Source of the DNA: CAIRDP01 sp037134895
GTDB taxonomy: Bacteria; Bacteroidota; Bacteroidia; Bacteroidales; FEN-979
DNA length: 64,000 nt
Reading direction: 5' to 3'
Assembly: GCA_037134895.1 (NCBI GenBank)
Contig: JBAXLI010000009.1
Location: 30,241 to 94,240, forward strand
Shown here: positions 53,388-60,110 of the stretch, piece after piece
Numbering within the stretch: the first letter of the stretch is position 1
Layout of the letters: every line of letters begins with the position of its first letter
The notes under the pieces: generated by a model
What the model saw: only the letters and a program-made list of their open reading frames with translations
Database searches by the model: none
What the model was told of the DNA's origin: nothing
Position numbers and translations under genes: made by a program

Positions 53388-54604
53388 AACTTAAGAACCA
53401 GCTGATCGCAGCGTTAAGGTCCCTCGGGAAAAACAAAATGAGAACGTTTCTCACCATGCTCGGGATCATTATCGGCGTAGGTTCTGTTATAGCCATGCTT
53501 GCGATAGGACAGGGATCAAAGGAGAGCATACAGAAACAGATAGCAAACCTCGGTACAAACCTCCTGACTGTTTTTCCCTCGGCAAGCATGACAGGAGGGG
53601 TAAGGATGGAAGCCGGTTCCAGTGTCAAACTCACGCTTGATGATTATAAAGCCGTTGCCACACGCTGTCCGGCAGTAATGTACTCTACACCTACCGTACG
53701 AACCAGCGGGCAGATGATTGCAGGCGGACAGAACTGGAGGACCACAGTGTGGGGCGTGTATCCCGATTATTTCAATATCAGAAACCTGAGCATTGAAAAA
53801 GGAGCAGAATTCACCACCAATGATGACCGCACTGCAAGTAAAGTTTGCGTGATCGGGCAAACCGTAAATAAATATCTTTTCGGTGAAGGGCAGGACCCCA
53901 CGGGAAAGATGATCAGGATCAATAAAATCCCATTCCAGGTAGTCGGGCTGCTTGGCCCTAAAGGACAGAATGCATGGGGACAGGATCAGGACGACATCGT
54001 GATCGCCCCCTTTAATACGGTCCAGGTAAGAATGCTTACCGTCGCCTATATCCAGAGCATCATGGTGTCGGCCACTTCGGAGAGTATGATCCCCGAAGCA
54101 ACAGATGAAATCACCCAGGTGCTGAAAGAACGGCACAGGCTCGGGCCTTCGGAAGATCCTGATTTTTCGATTCGCTCACAGGCCGATATCGCCAGCACTG
54201 CAACAGCCACTTCAGGCATTCTCACAGCCCTGCTGGCCAGCATTGCAAGTATTTCCCTCCTGGTCGGCGGAATCGGTATCATGAACATCATGCTTGTTTC
54301 GGTTACCGAAAGAACCCGCGAGATCGGCATTCGCATGGGCGTAGGGGCCAGGGGCAGGGATGTACTGCTTCAGTTCCTCATCGAAGCCCTGATGATCAGC
54401 CTGATCGGCGGATTGCTTGGCGTAGGCATCGGGATACTTGCATCGATGGTGATAGCCAGTGTTATGACCTGGCCGGTCACTATTACTATGCAATCTATAA
54501 TTCTCTCGTTCCTTTTCTCAACAGCCATTGGTATTTTCTTCGGATGGTACCCCGCACGCAAAGCAGCCAGCCTGAATCCCATTGATGCGCTGAGATATGA
54601 GTAA
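53384..54604 (+). CDS. MacB-type ABC transporter permease
   Basis: A 406-residue FtsX/MacB-type permease. The first helix (KMRTFLTMLGIIIGVGSVIAMLAIG) is followed by a large periplasmic domain (about 45-270), then three helices (about 280-305, 325-360 and 365-390) and the family ending GWYPARKAASLNPIDALRYE. Together with the TolC, adaptor and ATPase genes it forms a tripartite exporter for peptides, lipids or drugs; the substrate is unknown. It is convergent with the hydrogenase-like operon, three bases away. Confidence 0.95.
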   Translation: MKLKNQLIAALRSLGKNKMRTFLTMLGIIIGVGSVIAMLAIGQGSKESIQKQIANLGTNLLTVFPSASMTGGVRMEAGSSVKLTLDDYKAVATRCPAVMYSTPTVRTSGQMIAGGQNWRTTVWGVYPDYFNIRNLSIEKGAEFTTNDDRTASKVCVIGQTVNKYLFGEGQDPTGKMIRINKIPFQVVGLLGPKGQNAWGQDQDDIVIAPFNTVQVRMLTVAYIQSIMVSATSESMIPEATDEITQVLKERHRLGPSEDPDFSIRSQADIASTATATSGILTALLASIASISLLVGGIGIMNIMLVSVTERTREIGIRMGVGARGRDVLLQFLIEALMISLIGGLLGVGIGILASMVIASVMTWPVTITMQSIILSFLFSTAIGIFFGWYPARKAASLNPIDALRYE

Positions 54605-54607
54605 GCC

Positions 54608-55366
54608 TTATTTTCTTCCTGTCAGGTCGAGTATCCCGTTTATAAAGGTGAGCGGATGGGGCGGATTGCCCGGTACGTAAAGGTCGGGTTTCACTTTTTC
54701 GGGAAAACTGCGGATGAGATCCGGGCTGTTTTCAAAGATACCCCCGCTGATCGCAGCAGTGCCGGCAAGAACGACAATTTTCGGAGAAGGTGTGGCATCA
54801 TAGCAGATCTGAAGAGCTTCGGCCATATTCCCGCTCATAGGACCGGTAATCACAAGCCCGTCGGCATGCCTTGGCGAAGCAACAAATTCAATCCCGTACC
54901 TCCCCATATCGAAGTTCACATTCCCGCTGGCATTTAATTCCATCTCGGCCGAATTGTCGCCCCCTGCCGAGACCTGCCTGAGCTTCAGGGCATGCCTGAA
55001 ATACCCTGGTATTTCTTTTCTCACCAGCTCAGGCCTGACAAGGATGGGCTTGTCTTCACCTGCCTTAATGATCAGATCATCCCTGCGGTTTGCCGAAAGC
55101 CTGTGGTCATTTGTAAACATGATCTTGCCCGGCACAGCAAAGCTGCACTCCATGCAGAACTCACAGCGGCCCAGGTCAAGGCTGAACGGACCCGATGTAA
55201 TTGCTCCGGTGGGGCACAGGAGTTCGGCCGTTTTTTCTTCAGCCGGAGTTATGTCCCCGCTGATCACCGGCCTCCCCCTGAACCCTTCGGGAATAACAGC
55301 TGTGCGAAGATTCTTCACAGATTGCCTGCCGTGGCGGCGCATGATGCCTATGATGCCTGTTGCCAT
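54608..55366 (-). CDS. Hydrogenase-like small subunit fused to a ferredoxin domain, cluster ligands lost
   Basis: A 252-residue protein combining a HycF-like ferredoxin domain (about 30-90) and a NuoB/HyfI-like domain (about 110-250). In the ferredoxin part C51 (in LLCPTGAI) plus C68, C71 and C74 (GRCEFCMEC) make one complete 4Fe-4S set; the other three Cys of a two-cluster ferredoxin are missing, and the last position of the second motif is Val. In the NuoB-like part the fold is clear (FVASPRHADGLVITGP, PKIVVLAG, AISGGIF, DLYVPG), but the four cluster cysteines are replaced: D137 and A140 where CxxC is expected (GGDNSAEME), A204 (GTAAISGG) and N234 (VPGNPP). It is the last gene of the operon, 162 bp after the large subunit with a heptamer array between. 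Confidence 0.85.
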   Translation of the reverse strand: MATGIIGIMRRHGRQSVKNLRTAVIPEGFRGRPVISGDITPAEEKTAELLCPTGAITSGPFSLDLGRCEFCMECSFAVPGKIMFTNDHRLSANRRDDLIIKAGEDKPILVRPELVRKEIPGYFRHALKLRQVSAGGDNSAEMELNASGNVNFDMGRYGIEFVASPRHADGLVITGPMSGNMAEALQICYDATPSPKIVVLAGTAAISGGIFENSPDLIRSFPEKVKPDLYVPGNPPHPLTFINGILDLTGRK

Positions 55367-55378
55367 TTTAAACGATTT

Positions 55379-55524
55379 GAATGTCGAATATCGAATGTTG
55401 AATGTTGAATGTCGAATGATTTTATTTTGTACATCATTTATTCTTTAATTGAAAATTCATTTCTTATAATTCTTTATTCGATATTCGTTATTCGATATTC
55501 GACATTCGACATTCGATATTCATT
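55379..55524. repeat. Pair of inverted 7-bp arrays (GAATGTC / ATTCGAC)
   Basis: Left arm, six units at 55379-55420: GAATGTC, GAATATC, GAATGTT, GAATGTT, GAATGTC, GAATGAT. Right arm, seven units at 55476-55524: ATTCGAT, ATTCGTT, ATTCGAT, ATTCGAC, ATTCGAC, ATTCGAT, ATTCATT. The arms are inverse complements around a 55-base AT-rich spacer. It fills the only sizeable gap in an otherwise overlapping operon. Confidence 0.9.
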
Positions 55525-55528
55525 TCTT

Positions 55529-57094
55529 TTACAGATCATTCCCGCAATACGAAAGATTATAGCTCTTATTGCATAACGGAAAATCAGAGATCTCCTGGTT
55601 GCGGACTGCCAGTGCAAGCGCCATCCAGTTATGGAAAGACGGGTCTTTTACTTTATAATGGATGATGTTTCCATTTTCGCTGGTGACTGCGGAATGCATG
55701 ATCTCACCCCTCCAGCCCTCGGCCAGCGACAAGGCAAAGATTGAAGCCCGGAGCTTATGATCATAAACCGGTGCTGCGTGGCCTTCCTTAAAATCCGTTC
55801 CTGCAATTATTTCGCGGATCAGTTTAATGGAATGTTCAACTTCGGTTTTCCTGAGCATCGCCCTGGCCCATACATCGCCCTGGTGAAAGGTAACAGGTTC
55901 TGTTTTGAATTTGCCGAATGCAGAGAAAGGGTGAGACCAGCGGATGTCGCGTTTCAACCCGCTGCTCCTTGCAGCCATACCCACTGCCCCTATCATACCT
56001 GCCTGGCGGGCGCTGACCTTTCCAATCCCTTCAAAACGTCCGAGGACACTGGGGTTGGTAAATATCTCATGGGTGATCTGAAGGTATCTTTCTTCAACAT
56101 CTTTAAGGTTTTTCAGCAAAAGCTCAACAAATCCCGGGGTCAGGGGATAATGACTTCCTCCTGTCCGCACAAGCCCTTTCCCAAAGCGGTTACCGCACCA
56201 CGACTGGGTTGTATTGATTACAATGGTGCGTAATGCTTCATTCACCACCTGTCCGAACTGGTAGGCAATGTCGGTGCATAAAGCAGCCGTATCGCCTATG
56301 TGGACAGCAATGCGTTCCAGTTCAAGTGCAATGCTTCGTTCAGCCTGGATCTCTGCCGAAGGGACAATGCCGGCCAGGACTTCCATTAACTGTGTATGGG
56401 CGATGGAATGGCCCACAGCCGTATCCCCTGCGATGCTTTCGGCCAGGACAGCCCTCTGTATGCCTGAGGTTTTCTCAAGAAATAAGTTTTCAATTCCCCT
56501 GTGCTGAAATCCCAGCTGTATTTCGAGATGCAACACCTTCTCCCCCTTGCAGCTGAAGCGAAAATAGCCCGGTTCTATCACCCCTGCATGGATAGGTCCG
56601 ACCCCGACTTCGTGTATTCCTTCGCCTTCGATGGCAAAAAAGGGATACGGGATGCAAGATGCAGGATCCTGCATCCTGTATCCTGCATCTTGTATCCTGT
56701 ATCCTGTATCCCGGTATTGAGAACGAACCGGTTTCAACCAGGGATGTCCCTCGAACTGAACTCCCCATTGCTCATGAATCTCCCGTTCATACATATGAAA
56801 TGAAGGGTGGAGTACAGTAAGGGATTCCAGGGAGGGAGGAGGTGTTGACGGATGTTCGTGAGAAAGCAGTACAAGCCCGTGGTCATGGTCGGAGGCAATG
56901 CAGCAGAAAAACCTGAGAGCTGCGCCCAGCGGGACCGCCTGGTAGGTAACGCAATGGCATCCCTCATCCGCAGTCAGTTCCTTAATCTTACTAACGAATT
57001 CAGGATAATCCAGGACCGGGATGTCACTAAGCGGCACCATAAAAGGATTCACATCCCTAACCCCTAACCCCCAATCCCCAATCCCTATAGTCAT
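55529..57094 (-). CDS. Hydrogenase-like large subunit (NuoC-NuoD fusion) lacking NiFe ligands
   Basis: A 521-residue HyfG/HycE-like protein: a NuoC-type domain (about 20-125, with HPSFHMYEREIHEQWGVQFEGHPWLKP) and a NuoD/large-subunit domain (about 150-521, opening IHEVGVGPIHAGVIEPGYFRF and LGFQHRGIENL). The L1 motif expected as RxCGxC...H reads ESIAGDTAVGH, with A222 and T225 in place of the two cysteines. The C-terminus DFPLCNKSYNLSYCGNDL does not match the DPCxxC motif. No NiFe centre can be bound in the usual way, as in Ehr complexes. Residues about 128-151, between the two domains, are encoded by an inserted 7-bp array, and the first codons by another. The ATG at 57094 overlaps the previous stop (ATGA); a later ATG at 57040 is possible. 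Confidence 0.9.
   Translation of the reverse strand: MTIGIGDWGLGVRDVNPFMVPLSDIPVLDYPEFVSKIKELTADEGCHCVTYQAVPLGAALRFFCCIASDHDHGLVLLSHEHPSTPPPSLESLTVLHPSFHMYEREIHEQWGVQFEGHPWLKPVRSQYRDTGYRIQDAGYRMQDPASCIPYPFFAIEGEGIHEVGVGPIHAGVIEPGYFRFSCKGEKVLHLEIQLGFQHRGIENLFLEKTSGIQRAVLAESIAGDTAVGHSIAHTQLMEVLAGIVPSAEIQAERSIALELERIAVHIGDTAALCTDIAYQFGQVVNEALRTIVINTTQSWCGNRFGKGLVRTGGSHYPLTPGFVELLLKNLKDVEERYLQITHEIFTNPSVLGRFEGIGKVSARQAGMIGAVGMAARSSGLKRDIRWSHPFSAFGKFKTEPVTFHQGDVWARAMLRKTEVEHSIKLIREIIAGTDFKEGHAAPVYDHKLRASIFALSLAEGWRGEIMHSAVTSENGNIIHYKVKDPSFHNWMALALAVRNQEISDFPLCNKSYNLSYCGNDL
56642..56711. repeat. In-frame 7-bp array with palindromic centre inside the large-subunit gene
   Basis: Ten uninterrupted heptamers: GGGATAC, GGGATGC, AAGATGC, AGGATCC, then TGCATCC, TGTATCC, TGCATCT, TGTATCC, TGTATCC, TGTATCC. 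The two orientations meet at an 18-bp perfect palindrome, GATGCAGGATCCTGCATC (56658-56675). It encodes a Tyr/Arg/Asp/Gln-rich linker (YRIQDAGYRMQD) between the NuoC-like and NuoD-like domains. Confidence 0.9.
57053..57087. repeat. 7-bp G-rich array at the start of the large-subunit gene (G4 motif)
   Basis: Five heptamers: ATCCCTA, ACCCCTA, ACCCCCA, ATCCCCA, ATCCCTA. On the coding (minus) strand this gives five G-runs of 3-5 with constant 3-base loops (57055-57085), a textbook G-quadruplex motif spanning codons 4-14. Confidence 0.85.
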
Positions 57095-58530
57095 CGCGGC
57101 AAATTTTGAATAATATCATTGATCATATCCCTAAAAAATCCCGGTTGGGTAAAGCAGATCAGGATCACAATTCCGAAGAGAACAAACTGCGATGCCGACT
57201 GCCATGGGTTGACTTTCTCAAATGGTTTGCTGCTGACAGAACGCGGCTGGGAGAAAACAATATGCAGCACCCTTGTAAGCAGGGCGTACAGCACATAACA
57301 CAGCAGGAGTGCGGCAACAGCCATGTACAGATATTTCCCGTTGGCAATCATAGCTTTGAACATCAGCAGTTCCGAGATGAACATCCCTGAGGGGGGAATG
57401 GCGGTGATGCACAGGAGCCCAAGCAGCAATGCCGTAGCCCCGGCAGGATACAGGTTCATGTAATTGCCCGATTCATCGAGGTTATAGGTCCCCATGATCT
57501 TATACGACTGTCCCATCTGGTAAAACAGCCCGGCCTTGGCAAATGAATGAAGCACGATATGCAGTATGGCTGCATAATACCCGATGCCGCCCATGCCCAG
57601 TGCAATTGCGACAATGCCCATATTCTCGAGGCTGGAGTAAGCAAGCATTCTCTTGTTGTGTTTTGCTTTCAGCATATAGCCTGCGGATATCAGCAGGGAA
57701 AGGAATCCCGAAAGCAGCAGCACATGGTTCATGAATGCAAGGATGGGTGTGGCCGAGAACAGGGCATAGATCCTGAAAATGGCCAGGAATCCCACATTCA
57801 TCAGGGTTGTGGAGATAAATGCGCTTATAGGAGGGGGTGCTACAGTATGAGCATCAACAGTAACTGTATGCATGGGGAACAGGCCCATCTTGGTGCTGTA
57901 TCCGACGAGTACGAAAACGAAAGCGATCTTGAGGTATAGCGGGTTTGCGAGCCTTGCGATTTCTGTGATCGATGAAAATGAAAGATGCAGCAGGCGGGCG
58001 TCCCTGACAGTAAATCCGAGGAACAGGATGCCGATATATGCGAGGGCAATCCCGATTGAACAAACAAAGACGTACTTCCAGGTGGCTTCAAGAGCCATGG
58101 CAGTGCGGTCGTGATAGATCAGTGCGGCCACGGAAAGGGTGGTGGCTTCGACAAAGATCCAGACCGTGGTCATGCCGTTCGCAAAATAAGCCCCTGTCAT
58201 GGAAGCAATAAGTCCGATGAGGGCTGCATGATAGATGGCATAGGTCCTCGGTGAATCATTTTTAACATAGATGAACCCGTGGAAAACTGTTGTCACGGTA
58301 AGTATGGATAGAACCGACTGGAGCAGCAGTCCGAGGGTGTCGAAAGTGAAATAATCAAGAACTGTTTCACCCCTGTGCATCCAGCAAAAAACTGTAAAAG
58401 CGATGTGGACAAGAACGTAGAATGTAGTCAAAGCCCTTGCCAGCGTCTTTGAATGGATTAATCCCACCAGCAGGCCGATGACCGCCGAAAGTACAAAGAA
58501 GAGGATAAATATGGCAGAGGGATCAATCAT
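57091..58530 (-). CDS. Antiporter-like membrane subunit (HyfF/NuoN-like)
   Basis: A 479-residue polytopic subunit of the proton-conducting transporter family (NuoL/M/N, MrpA/D). The helix with VGYSTKMGLFPMHTVTVDAHTVAPPPISAFI carries the conserved Lys and His of the proton channel, and LAYSSLENMGIVAIALG contains the other family signature. Its length fits HyfF. It overlaps the HyfE-like gene by eight bases and the large-subunit gene by four, so translation is coupled. Confidence 0.92.
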   Translation of the reverse strand: MIDPSAIFILFFVLSAVIGLLVGLIHSKTLARALTTFYVLVHIAFTVFCWMHRGETVLDYFTFDTLGLLLQSVLSILTVTTVFHGFIYVKNDSPRTYAIYHAALIGLIASMTGAYFANGMTTVWIFVEATTLSVAALIYHDRTAMALEATWKYVFVCSIGIALAYIGILFLGFTVRDARLLHLSFSSITEIARLANPLYLKIAFVFVLVGYSTKMGLFPMHTVTVDAHTVAPPPISAFISTTLMNVGFLAIFRIYALFSATPILAFMNHVLLLSGFLSLLISAGYMLKAKHNKRMLAYSSLENMGIVAIALGMGGIGYYAAILHIVLHSFAKAGLFYQMGQSYKIMGTYNLDESGNYMNLYPAGATALLLGLLCITAIPPSGMFISELLMFKAMIANGKYLYMAVAALLLCYVLYALLTRVLHIVFSQPRSVSSKPFEKVNPWQSASQFVLFGIVILICFTQPGFFRDMINDIIQNLPR

Positions 58531-59140
58531 CTTTCAGTATGGTTAGATCATCAGTATGCTGCCTGAGCCGCATCACAAAAATTCCCAGTATGAGCACGCT
58601 AACAAAGATATCCAGCAGTATCCCGATATTGATCAGCATGGGGATCTCGCTTCCGATGGCCAGTGAAAGCAGCAGCACAGCATTCTCAATCACCAGGAAC
58701 CCCACCAGGTGAGAAAAGATCTTTCGGTGTGAGATGATCAGGAACAGCCCTGTGTACACGGCAAAGAACGATACAATAAAGAACATCAGGTTGTAGGGTG
58801 TGGTGTTCATCGAAAACGAAACGACGATGCTGAGCAGCAGTCCGAGGGTTACAAATAGAAGTGAGTAAAACGAAGGCAGGGATTTGTCATGGACCCGGGC
58901 CACCCCTGTGCGTCTTATGACACTGAAAAGCAGGTAGGGGACCACGATCACCTTGAACAACAGGGTTTCAATGGCAACGAACAAAACCGTTGCAAGGGTT
59001 ATCCTGTCGAGCTGAAGGAACGACAGTCCGAACAGCAGCAATCCCTGCAATCCCACCAGCCCCGCATAGATCCTGAACCTCTCTGTGACGCTGAGATAGA
59101 TCAGGGTGATGGCGAAGATTATGATGAGCATCAGGGTCAT
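58523..59140 (-). CDS. Small membrane subunit (HyfE-like)
   Basis: A 205-residue protein with six predicted helices. The C-terminal part (FLVIENAVLLLSLAIGSEIPMLINIGILLDIFVSVLILGIF) resembles NuoK/HyfE, where conserved acidic residues sit within membrane helices (here E in IEN and in GSE, D in LLD). It lies one base after the HyfC-like gene and overlaps the HyfF-like gene by eight bases. HyfE subunits connect the antiporter-like subunits to the NuoH-like channel. Confidence 0.85.
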   Translation of the reverse strand: MTLMLIIIFAITLIYLSVTERFRIYAGLVGLQGLLLFGLSFLQLDRITLATVLFVAIETLLFKVIVVPYLLFSVIRRTGVARVHDKSLPSFYSLLFVTLGLLLSIVVSFSMNTTPYNLMFFIVSFFAVYTGLFLIISHRKIFSHLVGFLVIENAVLLLSLAIGSEIPMLINIGILLDIFVSVLILGIFVMRLRQHTDDLTILKDD

Positions 59141-59141
59141 G

Positions 59142-60110
59142 TCAGCGGATGAGGTTAAGGGTTAGTAAAAGAACGAGGATGAAACCTATCAAAGCGATGG
59201 AGCTCAGGGTAACGATAAACTGCGGATTTTTCGCCATTTTCTTTCTTGCCCTGAATGATTCCATGAGGCCGATAGCTGCCGCGAATACGGCCTGAACCAT
59301 GAAGAAGATCGAGACATTCAGGATGATTTCCTTAACATGCCAAGAGCCAAGAGCCAAGAGCCAGGAGCTTTTAATGATTGACCAGTCTGCTACAGCAGGC
59401 ATAAGGAAATTGGCTATCAATCCGCCGTAAAGAACAAATTTCAGATTGGTACCGGTCTGGATCAAGGCCAGGTCGAAGCCGCTGTAATCGAGGATCATGA
59501 CTTCATGCACCATGGTCAGCTCGAGGTGGGTCTTTGGGTCGTCGACGGGCATGCGGCTGTTCTCGATCATCGCGATTTGCACGAGCAGGTAGATGGCGAT
59601 GCAGCCTGTGATAAGTGAGATCTCTCCTGCAAACTGAAAGTGGGTAAAAATATCCTGCATCGAAAAATGCCCTGAGAGGAGCGAAAGCGTTCCCAGTAAA
59701 ATGAAGAATGCCGGTTCGGTAAGCATTGAGTACAGGGCTTCCCGGTTGGCGCCCATGCCTTCAAAGCTGCTGCCCGTATCCAGGGCAGCCAGGATGAACA
59801 TCAGTTTGCCGAGGGCAAGCAGGTAGGCAAAGAGGACGAAATCACCTTCAAAACCGAATACCGAGTGCATTCCGGGAAAAGGCAGTAACAGCATTGCGCA
59901 GACGATGGTCGAAAGGTAGAAAGCCGGGGCAAGCCTGAATATAAAACTGGTGGTGGTACTGAACACGCTGCTTTTCCTGAACAGCAGGAAGATATTTTTC
60001 CAGGGCTGCAGTATTCCCGGGCCTTTACGACCGCTGGCAATGCTTTTCACCCTGAGGATGATCCCGGGAAAGAACAAAGCGGATACTATGGCCAGCAGGG
60101 CTCCTGTCAT
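59142..60110 (-). CDS. NuoH/HyfC-like membrane subunit
   Basis: A 322-residue membrane subunit that would link the soluble arm to the proton-pumping arm. Family marks: PGIILRVKSIASGRKGPGILQPWKNIFLLFRK at the N-terminus (NuoH-type RxGP...QP...K) and the acidic loop IENSRMPVDDPKTHLELTMVHEVMILDYSG. Between the last helices a short stretch (WLLALGSWHVKE, about 249-257) is encoded by a four-unit 7-bp array. The start overlaps the stop of the HyfB-like gene by four bases. Confidence 0.9.
   Translation of the reverse strand: MTGALLAIVSALFFPGIILRVKSIASGRKGPGILQPWKNIFLLFRKSSVFSTTTSFIFRLAPAFYLSTIVCAMLLLPFPGMHSVFGFEGDFVLFAYLLALGKLMFILAALDTGSSFEGMGANREALYSMLTEPAFFILLGTLSLLSGHFSMQDIFTHFQFAGEISLITGCIAIYLLVQIAMIENSRMPVDDPKTHLELTMVHEVMILDYSGFDLALIQTGTNLKFVLYGGLIANFLMPAVADWSIIKSSWLLALGSWHVKEIILNVSIFFMVQAVFAAAIGLMESFRARKKMAKNPQFIVTLSSIALIGFILVLLLTLNLIR
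59339..59366. repeat. 7-bp array (GCCAAGA, 4 units) inside the HyfC-like gene
   Basis: GCCAAGA, GCCAAGA, GCCAAGA, GCCAGGA, in uninterrupted register and in frame with the gene. It encodes about nine residues in a loop-like stretch near the third quarter of the protein. Confidence 0.8.

Noticed and set aside
57053..57087. GGGTTA-like telomere repeat
   Set aside because: Only five units with changing sequence (GGGATT to GGGGTT) inside an operon; it fits the general 7-bp-array pattern.
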